A DNA stretch of 64,000 nucleotides from Muribaculaceae bacterium. GTDB taxonomy: Bacteria > Bacteroidota > Bacteroidia > Bacteroidales > Muribaculaceae. Both the position numbers and the translations under genes were made by a program. The stretch lies in the NCBI GenBank assembly GCA_023664185.1, contig JAMPGA010000001.1, positions 210,405-274,404 of the forward strand, in the 5' to 3' direction. Below the pieces are notes generated by a model, which was not told where the DNA came from, did not search any database, and saw only the letters and a program-made list of their open reading frames with translations. Shown here piece by piece: positions 1-8,282 of this stretch (position 1 is the stretch's first letter; every line of letters begins with the position of its first letter).

Positions 1-134
1 TATAACACTTCGTAAACTGACTTCTATTAACAATTATTTTTAAACAACCTCTAAGCGTCCAGAAATACAACGATGCTGGAATAACGTGGTGGGACTACTG
101 CGGTGAATCGCTAAAAAACAGCTATCCCACCTAC

Positions 135-524
135 ATGGAGAAGCTACCCGCTCTAATCGACAAAATCAACCGCGAGAAGCGCAACAGTAAAAATTACGTT
201 CTATTCCTCGGTGAAACAGGTGTAGACACGAAGCAAGCTCCATGTTTAAGCCTCATTCAATTTCAGATAGATAAGGGGCAACTGGTACTTTCGGCTTACC
301 AACGCAGCAGCGATGCCAATCTCGGACTCCCCAGCGACCTATATCATCTGTTTTTGATTGCCCGTCAGATTGACTTGCCTCTGAAATCCATCACGCTCAA
401 TCTAGGCAATGTGCACATCTATGAAAATAACATTGAGACTACCGAGAAATTACTTGTCGGTGAAGAAGGCACAAAATTCTCACTCAATGTAAATCCTGAC
501 CCTGTGGCTTCCACAAGAGCCTAA
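135..524 (+). CDS. Thymidylate synthase-family protein, 5'-truncated (dCMP hydroxymethylase-like)
   Basis: This is the C-terminal half of a thymidylate-synthase-fold enzyme. The catalytic-cysteine motif is visible as APC followed by LSLIQF (Cys37 from the ATG at 135), then YQRSSDANLGLPSD and GNVHIYENN, which match the QRSxD, LGLPFN and GDxHxYxNH blocks of ThyA. The Asn that reads the dUMP base in ThyA (Asn177 in E. coli) is replaced by Asp, as in T4 dCMP hydroxymethylase, so a dCMP substrate is likely (inference). Homology continues upstream of the ATG in the same frame to about position 45 (a segment reading ITWWDYCGE resembles the IWDEW region), but all three frames are closed before position 45. 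With the N-terminal third missing, the protein is probably not active. It sits at the head of a phage-like replication module. Confidence 0.65.
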   Translation: MEKLPALIDKINREKRNSKNYVLFLGETGVDTKQAPCLSLIQFQIDKGQLVLSAYQRSSDANLGLPSDLYHLFLIARQIDLPLKSITLNLGNVHIYENNIETTEKLLVGEEGTKFSLNVNPDPVASTRA

Positions 525-607
525 CCCCTGAAAAATAGCTTCTGGAAGGCGCCTCCAGTAGTTGCAACCAATAAATCGTAGTTCAACCTATTAAAAACAT
601 CAAAATC

Positions 608-997
608 ATGGAATTCAACAACATCAACAAAGAAACCGCACTCGCTATCCTCCAAGATTCATTCAAGGAAATCATCAATCTGGGACAAAGCCCAATAATA
701 AAGGGTTGTCCCTCTGAATCGGGAATCTATGACATTGCCATCTTCAATCCCGATTGGGGCGTTGAAATGAAGTGCAAGAAGCTATCGGAACTTGCAATGT
801 ATTTTATCCGCTTATCGGATAACATGATAGATGGCTGGATAGAATGTGCCACTAAATGCTGTCTGTGGATTTCCCTCGGGATGACTGAAAACGCTCATGA
901 CCCCATAATGGCTCATATGTTTTGGCGGGCATTCGAGTTGCAAGCCACCGAATTTGGCAAATTCACAAGATCCATGACAGTAACATCTGGAAAATAA
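608..997 (+). CDS. Small hypothetical protein, paralogue A
   Basis: I do not recognise the family. The 129-residue product is soluble, with no signal peptide or membrane segment. It shares a clear pattern with the next gene: an IFNP/IFDP motif near residue 45, a leucine-rich stretch, then DGWIECAT (EGWVECAT in the neighbour), and a C-terminal half ending in a FARTI/FTRSM-like motif. The two are therefore tandem paralogues separated by 45 bp. Codon use and base composition match the AT-richer phage-like block. Its place between a dCMP-hydroxymethylase-like remnant and replication genes suggests a phage accessory protein, but no function can be assigned. Confidence 0.6.
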   Translation: MEFNNINKETALAILQDSFKEIINLGQSPIIKGCPSESGIYDIAIFNPDWGVEMKCKKLSELAMYFIRLSDNMIDGWIECATKCCLWISLGMTENAHDPIMAHMFWRAFELQATEFGKFTRSMTVTSGK

Positions 998-1042
998 TCA
1001 AATAACGCTCTTTTATCAACAATACACTAAATTTTTAAAACT

Positions 1043-1417
1043 ATGACTAAAGTCAACACAATTAGTCTCTGCGCTAAACGCTTCATCTCTCTCATCAACG
1101 AAAAAGTAGATAACCTCCTTATCCCCATCGTCATGGGAAATGCATCAACTCGGACATATTGGGTTGAAATTTTCGATCCCTCTACAGGACAGTCAAAAGC
1201 AAGTCCGAAGCTCACGCGACTTGTCTCCGAATATGTCAAGCTGTCTGTTAGTCAGATTGAGGGTTGGGTAGAATGCGCGACCGAGAATGCAAGCTGCCTA
1301 TCAGTTAAGATGCATCAATACGAAGACGAACCGATATGTGGCAACATGTTCATGACAGGCCTTAACATGCAGTCGTTGGAAATCGCAGCCTTTGCCAGGA
1401 CCATCAACAGAAATTGA
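1043..1417 (+). CDS. Small hypothetical protein, paralogue B
   Basis: This 124-residue protein is the second member of the tandem pair and aligns along its length with the preceding gene, best in the IFDP segment, the EGWVECAT motif and the C-terminal alpha-helical part. No known domain is recognised and no export signal is present. The start at 1043 is the first ATG in frame. It lies 70 bp upstream of the DUF6291-type replication gene and reads in the same direction, so the block probably behaves as one transcript. Duplication followed by divergence is the simplest reading. Confidence 0.6.
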   Translation: MTKVNTISLCAKRFISLINEKVDNLLIPIVMGNASTRTYWVEIFDPSTGQSKASPKLTRLVSEYVKLSVSQIEGWVECATENASCLSVKMHQYEDEPICGNMFMTGLNMQSLEIAAFARTINRN

Positions 1418-1487
1418 TGGCGCTGGCAAGGACAAGCACCGACCATACAAATGGCTCGGTTGAGATAGTAACCTAAATATCAACTAA

Positions 1488-2231
1488 ATGCAAACAATAG
1501 CAGATACTAAAAGAGATAGTTTTGTTTTTTATCGAAGCTTCTTCGATGTAATAAAGTTGCTTGACCCCAATCAAGCAAAAACCTTGATGATTGCTATAGG
1601 AGAATATGCTTTGGACGGGATCGAGCCGGATTTGGCTGAGAACACGCTGAAGGTGGCTTGGCTCCCTATAAAGCCGCAACTCGAAGCTAATCGTCGTCGG
1701 TATGAGAACGGTCATAAAGGAGGCGCCCCAAAGGGATCAAAGAACAATCCGTCAGGGAGAAAGGGCAAAGGAATGGTATCTGACGCTAAAATAATAAATG
1801 AAACTGCTCCTGGTGAACTTACGGTAGAAAACATTGATGCCCCCGATTTGGTAAAAATAGTTCCACCAAATAGCAACAATGCTGTGACTACACGTTGTAT
1901 ACCAACTCAATCGGAGGTAAAGAGTTATATTGAGGCGAACGCGCTGAAAGTTGACCCAAGGGAGTTTTACCTGTATTACGAAAGCCGAAACTGGATGTCG
2001 GGATCCAACCCTCTGTATAATTGGCAAGCTATGGCGCAAACCTGGCACCATAGGGTTGTGAAGAAAGAGGAAGAGGCAGATTCCCAGCTTGGGGTCGGTG
2101 AATTTATTGACTCAAACGGCAACCGCACATATGGGAAAAGCGGTGTAATAGTGCCAATGGACGCTCCACGTCGTCCCAGCGCGGGGCATTGGTGGAATTT
2201 GAACACAGTGCAATGGGAGAAATATGCATAA
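1488..2231 (+). CDS. DUF6291-type phage replication-associated protein
   Basis: The N-terminal 85 residues read like DUF6291: SFVFYRSFFDVIKLL, an EYALDG motif, then a basic RRYENGHKGGAPKG turn that leads into a low-complexity Gly/Lys/Asn linker. The C-terminal 60 residues (PTQSEVKSYIEANAL through YNWQAMAQTWHHR) resemble the C-terminal module of phage replisome-organizer proteins. Proteins of this type are common in Bacteroides phages and conjugative elements just upstream of a helicase, as here, where the primase-helicase begins 30 bp downstream. A role in recruiting replication proteins to the element's origin is inference from context. The length, 247 residues, is normal for the group. Confidence 0.7.
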   Translation: MQTIADTKRDSFVFYRSFFDVIKLLDPNQAKTLMIAIGEYALDGIEPDLAENTLKVAWLPIKPQLEANRRRYENGHKGGAPKGSKNNPSGRKGKGMVSDAKIINETAPGELTVENIDAPDLVKIVPPNSNNAVTTRCIPTQSEVKSYIEANALKVDPREFYLYYESRNWMSGSNPLYNWQAMAQTWHHRVVKKEEEADSQLGVGEFIDSNGNRTYGKSGVIVPMDAPRRPSAGHWWNLNTVQWEKYA

Positions 2232-2261
2232 AGTATTATTAATCATTATAGACAATTGAAT

Positions 2262-4025
2262 ATGAAGTCATTTAGCGAATTCGGTATCGAAATTCCTTAC
2301 AACCGTACAAGCGGTAACGTTAAAACATTCTGCCCCAAATGCCATGAGCAACGTCGCGACAAGCGAGATAAGAGCCTGTCGGTTAACGTAGATAAGGGTA
2401 TATGGCATTGCCACTATTGCGAGTGGAGCGGTACGCTTCACGTAGGGGAACGCTCAAACGCGTTCCCAAGAAAAGAATACCGCAGACCAACGCTGCGACC
2501 GGTTCTTCCATCGACACCTAAAATTATAGAGTGGTTCAACTCCCGAGGTATATCTCAGGCAACCGTTGAGAAAATGAAGATATTTGAGGATGAACATTTG
2601 ATGCCTCAGACAGGTAAAAAAGAGCCCACCATCCAGTTCAACTATTACCTGAAAGACGAACTGATCAACGTCAAATACCGAACATATGACAAGAAATTCG
2701 TGCTTGAAACCGGTGCTGAGCTCATTCCGTACAACCTTAATGGCATAACCGGGGAACAGGAATGCATCATAACGGAAGGCGAGATGGACTGTCTCTCATT
2801 TATAGAGGTGGGTAAAAGCAACTGCATCAGCGTCCCCAACGGAGCGAACAGCAATCTTGCATACTTGGATGATTTTATCGAGGGTTGGTTTGACGACAAA
2901 TCCACTATATTCATCGCGACTGATACTGACCAGAAAGGCATAATGCTTCGCGATGAGCTTGTTAGGCGATTCGGTAGCGAGAGATGCAGAATCGTCACCT
3001 ATGGCGATGGATGCAAAGATGCGAACGAGCACCTTATAAAGTATGGGAAGGAGAGTCTCCTGAGATGTCTTGCTGATGCAAAGGAGGTAAAGGTCGAAGG
3101 CGTATTTGCAGTAACGGACTTCGAGGACAGTCTCGATGCATATTTTGCGGAAGGTCTCCCCAAAGGCGTTACGATCGGACACCCGAATTTCGATGTCCTC
3201 TGCAGTTTTGAAACGAAGCGTCTTGCTGTGGTGACAGGTATACCGGGGAGTGGCAAAAGTGAATTTCTCGACGAGATTGCCGAGCGATTAAACCTCAGGT
3301 ATGGTTGGCGATTCGCATTTTTCAGCCCTGAAAATGCGCCCCTGGCTTACCATGCCGGCAAATTAATAGAAAAGTTTGTAGGTAAGAAGTTCGAGTCTAC
3401 AACAATGACCCAAGAGGAATATGCACAAGCTAAGCAGCGCATCAACGAGAATATGTTTTTCATCAGCCCTAAGGATGATTTCTCGATTGACACCATACTC
3501 TCGAAGGCTAAATACCTCATACGCAGATACGGTATTAAAGCATTGGTGATCGACCCGTTCAACCGACTGACGCTGGAGACATCCGGTTTTTATAAGGAGA
3601 CCGACATGATACGCGACTTACTGAGTAGACTGTCGAATTTCGCACAGCAAAACGACGTGCTCGTGTTCCTGATGGCTCATCCAACCAAACAACAACGTAA
3701 TAAAGATGGTGTGGTGGAAGCCCCGTCTCTATACGATATAGCCGGCTCCGCACACTTCTTTAATATGGCTGATTATGGCATTGTCGTTCACCGTGATAGA
3801 CCGAATAATCTGGTGGAAATCAAGGTGGAGAAGGTCAGATTCAAGCACCTTGGAGGGGTAGGAACAGCGACCATGCGCTACAACATGGTAAATGGACGGT
3901 ATGCACCGTACACATCCGGATCACCTATTTTAGACAATTCCAACCACCTCGTTACCCCGGATCTTACCCCCAACCAGAGTCTGCGACAGCGGTTGATGAC
4001 CTGTTTAGTCCTTGTATATCACTGA
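2262..4025 (+). CDS. Phage-type primase-helicase (zinc finger, TOPRIM, DnaB-like RecA domain)
   Basis: This is a T7 gp4-like bifunctional primase-helicase. It has an N-terminal zinc ribbon (Cys24, Cys27, Cys50, Cys53), a TOPRIM core (the TEGEMD Glu motif followed by ATDTDQKG) and a RecA-like helicase domain with Walker A PGSGKS near residue 328, a Walker B-like ALVIDP near 425, and an LMAHPTKQ motif III. The 587-residue length is close to T7 gp4. The ATG at 2262 is preferred over an in-frame TTG six bases upstream. It would unwind DNA and prime lagging strands for the element. It is the last gene of the phage-like block and is followed by a strong terminator; the last 25 residues look unusual and could reflect truncation. 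Confidence 0.85.
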   Translation: MKSFSEFGIEIPYNRTSGNVKTFCPKCHEQRRDKRDKSLSVNVDKGIWHCHYCEWSGTLHVGERSNAFPRKEYRRPTLRPVLPSTPKIIEWFNSRGISQATVEKMKIFEDEHLMPQTGKKEPTIQFNYYLKDELINVKYRTYDKKFVLETGAELIPYNLNGITGEQECIITEGEMDCLSFIEVGKSNCISVPNGANSNLAYLDDFIEGWFDDKSTIFIATDTDQKGIMLRDELVRRFGSERCRIVTYGDGCKDANEHLIKYGKESLLRCLADAKEVKVEGVFAVTDFEDSLDAYFAEGLPKGVTIGHPNFDVLCSFETKRLAVVTGIPGSGKSEFLDEIAERLNLRYGWRFAFFSPENAPLAYHAGKLIEKFVGKKFESTTMTQEEYAQAKQRINENMFFISPKDDFSIDTILSKAKYLIRRYGIKALVIDPFNRLTLETSGFYKETDMIRDLLSRLSNFAQQNDVLVFLMAHPTKQQRNKDGVVEAPSLYDIAGSAHFFNMADYGIVVHRDRPNNLVEIKVEKVRFKHLGGVGTATMRYNMVNGRYAPYTSGSPILDNSNHLVTPDLTPNQSLRQRLMTCLVLVYH

Positions 4026-4087
4026 GTTGATGCGACATTCTCCCTCTGCGGTTTTGGGGAATGTTTGCACCTGTATTGCGATGGTTG

Positions 4088-4115
4088 CGTCCCCAAAACG
4101 CGTTGGGGACGTTTT
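4088..4115 (+). terminator. Rho-independent terminator after primase-helicase
   Basis: A perfect 9-bp stem (CGTCCCCAA, 4088-4096, pairing with 4103-4111) with a six-base loop is followed by TTTT. It lies 63 bp after the primase-helicase stop and closes the phage-like transcript. Confidence 0.7.
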
Positions 4116-4174
4116 CGGATGCGCCTGTTTTACAGCAGTTTATTTCGCGGTGAAATGTGTTAAAATGAGGTTGT

Positions 4175-4210
4175 AAAAAAGTTGACTGTCGCAAGTTGCA
4201 ACAGTCAACT
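4175..4210 (-). terminator. Rho-independent terminator of the DUF2795 gene
   Basis: A perfect 10-bp stem (4180-4189 with 4201-4210, arm AGTTGACTGT) is followed on the minus strand by six T residues. It is 35 bp past the stop of the minus-strand DUF2795 gene and faces the terminator of the phage-like block, so the two transcripts are insulated. Confidence 0.75.
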
Positions 4211-4245
4211 AATTGTATATCAACTTATTAAAGTGTTAATAAATG

Positions 4246-4467
4246 TTAATACTCATCCTCGTTGAAGAAGAAATCTTCTTTTGAGGGGTAGTCGGGCCAG
4301 ATGTCTTCGATGCTTTCGTAGGGTTCTCCTTCGTCTTCGATTTCCTGGAGGTTTTCGATCACCTCCATGGGGGCGCCGGAACGCATGGCGTAGTCGATGA
4401 GTTCGTCTTTTGTTGCGGGCCAGGGTGCGTCCTCGAGCTTGGATGCCAGTTCAAGTGTCCAGTACAT
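4246..4467 (-). CDS. DUF2795 domain-containing small acidic protein
   Basis: This 73-residue acidic protein matches the short DUF2795 proteins that are very conserved in Bacteroidales: MYWTLELASKLEDAPWPATK at the start, a middle VIENLQEIEDEGEPYESIE segment, and the YPSKEDFFFNEDEY tail. Its role is unknown. The fold is small and helical with no signal peptide. It is monocistronic, with a -7 promoter element at 4516-4523 and its own terminator, and marks the first ordinary chromosomal gene after the phage-like block. The high conservation of such a short protein supports that it is expressed. Confidence 0.88.
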   Translation of the reverse strand: MYWTLELASKLEDAPWPATKDELIDYAMRSGAPMEVIENLQEIEDEGEPYESIEDIWPDYPSKEDFFFNEDEY

Positions 4468-4515
4468 GGTTCGTTTTTATTTAGAGAGTTTTATTGTTTA
4501 AAATTTTTTAGCGCG

Positions 4516-4523
4516 CAAAGGTA
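4516..4523 (-). promoter_or_regulatory. -7 promoter element of the DUF2795 gene
   Basis: The minus strand reads TACCTTTG, matching the Bacteroidetes -7 consensus TAnnTTTG, with a TTG about 19 bp upstream. The predicted leader is about 45 nt. Confidence 0.55.
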
Positions 4524-4582
4524 CGCATTTTTACAATATATACAACTATCTCGGGGATAGGTTTTGTCGAGATATGATTTTT

Positions 4583-6364
4583 TTATGGATTCAGTATCAT
4601 TATCCGCAGCGTGGCGCTCCCTGTTAGGGGCCGACACACGTCCATGCATTTGGCTATTAGCAATTTTTTGAAGTTTGCCATTACGGACGGCGTCAGAAGG
4701 GTCCAGAGCTCGGAGGCCATGTTGAGCGTGGAGATGGTTTGGAGTATGTCGGTGGTAGCTCCCGAGGCCTCGGCGAGCTGTGCGATAAACCCTGTGTCCA
4801 TCCTCGAGATGTGGCTGTGGGTGTTGAGCTGTCCGGAGGCCAGTTTCACGGCTTTGCCAAGCATCATCGACAGAGTTATTTCCTCGAAGCCGATTTCGGA
4901 AGCAAGACGCAGAGCATCACCCACGGCGTTACCGTAGTGTATGAACGACTGTGGGGGCAGTGTCGGGAGCAGATCTCTCACAGCCCGTTCGCTTTTGGCG
5001 CCTGAGTTAAGCGCCACGTGCCTACACCCCATGGCCGCGGCCACTTCCATCTCCCTGCGCATAGCGTTGACAAAGGCTTCGTGGGAAAATGGGGTCACTA
5101 TGCCCGACGTGCCTATTATTGATATGCCACCCTCTATGCCGATGCGTGGGTTGAATGTGCGCTGTGCCAGTTCATCGCCTCCGGGCACACTGATTGTCAC
5201 CTCCACACCACCGCGCGGATACACCCTGCGCAGCGCTCTGATCATCATGGCTCGAGGCCCGGAGTTGATGGCTGGCTCTCCTATCGCCAGGCCTATTCCC
5301 GGGAGAGTGACCATGCCAACCCCTACGCCACCTCTGAATACAATCTCGTCGCTCGAAATGAGACGCACCTCACACCTCACTCTGCAGCCGCGTGTCACAT
5401 CCGGGTCGTCGCTCCTGTCCTTTTCGGCCGTGGCCGTGGCCGAGCCATCGTCGTGGCGAGCCACATCGCACACCGGCATCTCCATCCATTCGCCGTCGGG
5501 TAGCTCAAATCCGGCCGTTTGCGCCGCCTTCCCTGTGAGCAGCATCTGCATGGCCGCCGTGGCCGCAGCTGTGGCACATGCCCCTGTGGTGTATCCGCTG
5601 CGCAGGTCAAAGAATCCATCGGCCAGGCGCTCTATGGCTCGTCGGAGTCCGTGAGGTCCCGTCACCGTGTCGGCATACACCGCCGGCAGCTCAGGGCGTC
5701 TCACCACAAATACCTTTATTCCCAGCTTTATGGCCGCCTCTACCTTGCGGTCAAACCCTCCACTACGGCCGCTTTCTTTGGTTATAATGGCATCGGGGGT
5801 CAATTCTCTGAAGAGCTCCTCATCGTCGGTCGCGGAGTCGTAGAAAATAACCTTATCACGCTCCACGCCCTCATTCACAGCCATCTCCACCGACTGGGGG
5901 CGGTCAAGCACACGAAACACCGTCTCCGGCCTGCTCCTCCAAAACGGCTTGAGCCTCCCTATGGTCTTAACCCCGGTCAACACCAGCAGCCGCCGGGGAG
6001 AGCAAGTCTCCAGCTTTTCCAGAGCATCCTTCCAGCCGTCACACCAGACGACGTCGCCCTCGGGTCGATCGTAGACCCTCTCCACCCTCACCACCGGCAG
6101 CCCGGTGAGACGTGAAGCCTTGGCCACCTCATCGTGGAGCGCCGAGGCAAACGGATGGGCGGCATCGATTATCAGCCTTATTTCATGCTCCCGACAGAAA
6201 GTAGCCATTGCCGCAGCATCCATCGGGCCACACAGCTCCAGGCCATTCACCAGCTCCTCCTGTCCCGGCGACGACAGAGTGGAATAGTAGAACGACTTGC
6301 CAGCCTTCTCGGCCACATCTGCGGCCATACGCCCCTCGGTGGTACCTCCGAATATCAGAATCAT
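4583..6364 (-). CDS. cbiJD: Precorrin-6A reductase / cobalt-precorrin-5B methyltransferase fusion (CbiJ-CbiD)
   Basis: Two cobalamin enzymes are fused. Residues 1-245 are CbiJ/CobK precorrin-6A reductase: an N-terminal IFGGTTEGR nucleotide-binding turn, an IIDAAHPFA motif, and a TKESGRSGG segment. Residues 251-593 are CbiD, the C1 methyltransferase of the anaerobic pathway, starting with the LRSGYTTGACATAAA signature and containing the GTSGIVTPFSHEA block. The two activities act on nearby ring-contraction steps, so the fusion probably channels intermediates. Its ATG overlaps the TGA of pduO by one base (TGATG), so it is translationally coupled as the last gene of the cbiA operon. The presence of CbiD argues for the anaerobic (early cobalt insertion) route. 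Confidence 0.93.
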   Translation of the reverse strand: MILIFGGTTEGRMAADVAEKAGKSFYYSTLSSPGQEELVNGLELCGPMDAAAMATFCREHEIRLIIDAAHPFASALHDEVAKASRLTGLPVVRVERVYDRPEGDVVWCDGWKDALEKLETCSPRRLLVLTGVKTIGRLKPFWRSRPETVFRVLDRPQSVEMAVNEGVERDKVIFYDSATDDEELFRELTPDAIITKESGRSGGFDRKVEAAIKLGIKVFVVRRPELPAVYADTVTGPHGLRRAIERLADGFFDLRSGYTTGACATAAATAAMQMLLTGKAAQTAGFELPDGEWMEMPVCDVARHDDGSATATAEKDRSDDPDVTRGCRVRCEVRLISSDEIVFRGGVGVGMVTLPGIGLAIGEPAINSGPRAMMIRALRRVYPRGGVEVTISVPGGDELAQRTFNPRIGIEGGISIIGTSGIVTPFSHEAFVNAMRREMEVAAAMGCRHVALNSGAKSERAVRDLLPTLPPQSFIHYGNAVGDALRLASEIGFEEITLSMMLGKAVKLASGQLNTHSHISRMDTGFIAQLAEASGATTDILQTISTLNMASELWTLLTPSVMANFKKLLIAKCMDVCRPLTGSATLRIMILNP

Positions 6365-6942
6365 CAGTCCAGCCGTTTTCTGCGTTTATACACAAATTCC
6401 TTCCACACCTCCTCGGGCATCTCGGCATGCGTCATCTCAGCCCGAGCCATCACGAAAAACAGATCGGAAAGACGGTTCACGTAGGCCAGTATCACCGGCT
6501 CCACCCTATCGACCTCATCGAGCGCCCAGAGCCGCCTTTCAGCCCTGCGCGCCGCCACCCGCGCCCTGTGCATCATGGCGCTCACCGGCGTTCCTCCCGG
6601 CAGAAGGAAGCTATCCGTCTCCCCTATCCTCTCCGTCAGAGCATCAATCCACGACTCCACCTCCTCCACCATCCCCTGGGGCAGTGTGTTGGGGTTATCG
6701 CCGAGACGGGCAGAGGGAGTGGCCACCCTGCTCATCAGAGCCATAAGATTGAGCTGTATCGTGCGCAGCCAAGGCTGCATCTCAGAGTCGAGCGGAAGCA
6801 TTGAGCGCACCATCCCTATTTCCACATTCAGCTCGTCGAGCGAACCGTTGGCCTCGATCCTCACATCAGTTTTTGCAACTCTCACGCCCCCGTGCAGCGA
6901 GGTTGTGCCGCGGTCGCCAGTGCGCGTGTATATCCTTTTCAT
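6364..6942 (-). CDS. pduO: Cob(I)alamin adenosyltransferase, PduO type
   Basis: This enzyme transfers the adenosyl group of ATP to cob(I)alamin or a corrinoid precursor. The N-terminal MKRIYTRTGDRGTTSL is the PduO-type ATP-binding signature, and the later VAARRAERRLWAL helix carries the family's conserved Arg/Glu residues. The product is 192 residues, the usual length. The start at 6942 is chosen over an upstream in-frame start because it opens directly with the family motif and overlaps the cbiA stop in an ATGA arrangement. It is the middle gene of the cbiA-pduO-cbiJD operon, so adenosylation is co-expressed with a,c-amidation of the corrin ring. Confidence 0.93.
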   Translation of the reverse strand: MKRIYTRTGDRGTTSLHGGVRVAKTDVRIEANGSLDELNVEIGMVRSMLPLDSEMQPWLRTIQLNLMALMSRVATPSARLGDNPNTLPQGMVEEVESWIDALTERIGETDSFLLPGGTPVSAMMHRARVAARRAERRLWALDEVDRVEPVILAYVNRLSDLFFVMARAEMTHAEMPEEVWKEFVYKRRKRLD

Positions 6943-8228
6943 TTCCAAAGATTCAAAATATCTTGATCTCCCCAATAGAGATGCGTATATCCGGCTATTG
7001 TGTTCTTATACCTATAGAGCCTGGTGTCCACGGGGCGCCCCGCGGCATCGGTCTGCATCGCCACTGACTCAAGTGCACTGCCATCTCTGAGGTACGAATA
7101 GTGAAACTCATGCCCTTTCAGCGGAGGCATGCCCGGCATCTGCGCCGTTCGGTAGCCCAGCGTGAGCCTCGCCCCCTCCATTGTGGCCGAGAATGGCAGC
7201 AACCCACACATCTCCGCACCATCTATATCCCGGCTAAGATACAGAAGGCCGCCGCACTCGGCCAGCATGCGGCCACCCCCTTCGCCAAACTCCCTCACGG
7301 CAGCCAGCATCGACTTGTTTGCCGCCAGCTCCGCAGCATACAGCTCGGGATATCCTCCGGGCAGATAGATCATCCCAGTCCCTGCCGGTAGAGCCTCCGA
7401 GCGCATGGGCGAGAAAAACTCAATCCTCCCCCCGCTGCGCTGCAGTGCCCTCAGATTGGCCGGATACAGGAAATTGAATGCCTCATCGCGCGCCACAGCC
7501 ACTATGAATTCCTCGCCGCGCGGAGTCGCATCCTCCTCAGCTATCCTCTCAGGCTCATACTCGGTCACTGCCAGCAGTCTGTCCAGATCCACCACTCGGC
7601 TCACAGCCTCTGCGGCGCGCTCTGAAAACTCCTCCATGCTCTGCAGCCCTGTTAGGGTCAACCCCAGGTGTCGCGAAGGGGTCTGCAATCCCTCCAGCCT
7701 GCCTATGAAACCCAGACACTCCACGCCGGCACTCCGAGCCGCGGCTGCGAGCATGGTGCGATGGCGCTCAGAGGCCACACGGTTGAAGATCACACCCACC
7801 ACATTCACTCCCTCGGCAAACCGACTGAAGCCATAGAGCAACGCAGCGGCCGAAAAAGCCATCGACGACGCATCGACCACCATCACCACCGGCACGCCCA
7901 GCGTCACGGCCACATCGGCAGCGCTCCCGGTCATCTCGTCATAGCCATCGAAGAGCCCCATAGCCCCCTCTATCACGGCCACATCACAGCCGGCACTCTG
8001 CCGGGCAAACATCCTGCGCACATACTCAGCCGAGCTCATGAACAGATCCAGGTTTTCCGACTCTTGCCCGCGGCTGGCCACCGCATGAAACTGAGTATCA
8101 ATATAATCGGGACCCGACTTAAAGGGGTGTAGCTTAAGCCCCCTATCGCTCAGAGCCCTCATCAGCCCAAGCGACACCATGGTCTTTCCGGCGCCCGAGC
8201 GAGGCGCAGCTATCAGGAATGCTTTCAT
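6939..8228 (-). CDS. cbiA: Cobyrinate a,c-diamide synthase
   Basis: CbiA amidates the a and c side chains of cobyrinate using glutamine and ATP. The 429-residue protein has a P-loop (APRSGAGKT, residues 8-16), the DethioB-synthetase-like core with VIEGAMGLFDG, and a C-terminal class I glutamine amidotransferase domain with PGGYPELYA and the nucleophile in AECGG. The start at 8228 is favoured because MKAFLIAAPRSGAGKT is where the family begins; the in-frame extension upstream runs through the divergent promoter. It is first in the minus-strand operon, with a -7 element at 8253-8260 and an 18-nt distance from likely transcript start to ATG. Confidence 0.94.
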   Translation of the reverse strand: MKAFLIAAPRSGAGKTMVSLGLMRALSDRGLKLHPFKSGPDYIDTQFHAVASRGQESENLDLFMSSAEYVRRMFARQSAGCDVAVIEGAMGLFDGYDEMTGSAADVAVTLGVPVVMVVDASSMAFSAAALLYGFSRFAEGVNVVGVIFNRVASERHRTMLAAAARSAGVECLGFIGRLEGLQTPSRHLGLTLTGLQSMEEFSERAAEAVSRVVDLDRLLAVTEYEPERIAEEDATPRGEEFIVAVARDEAFNFLYPANLRALQRSGGRIEFFSPMRSEALPAGTGMIYLPGGYPELYAAELAANKSMLAAVREFGEGGGRMLAECGGLLYLSRDIDGAEMCGLLPFSATMEGARLTLGYRTAQMPGMPPLKGHEFHYSYLRDGSALESVAMQTDAAGRPVDTRLYRYKNTIAGYTHLYWGDQDILNLWK

Positions 8229-8252
8229 TGTAGCGGCTACGATTGATTTTTG

Positions 8253-8260
8253 CAAAGTTA
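8253..8260 (-). promoter_or_regulatory. -7 element of cbiA-pduO-cbiJD operon
   Basis: The minus strand reads TAACTTTG, a perfect -7 match. Together with the facing TAACTTTG at 8283-8290 and the intervening GAAAAAA/TTTTTTC arms it forms an imperfect dyad between the two divergent cobalamin operons. Confidence 0.7.
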
Positions 8261-8282
8261 GAAAAAAATCATGTTTTTTCTG

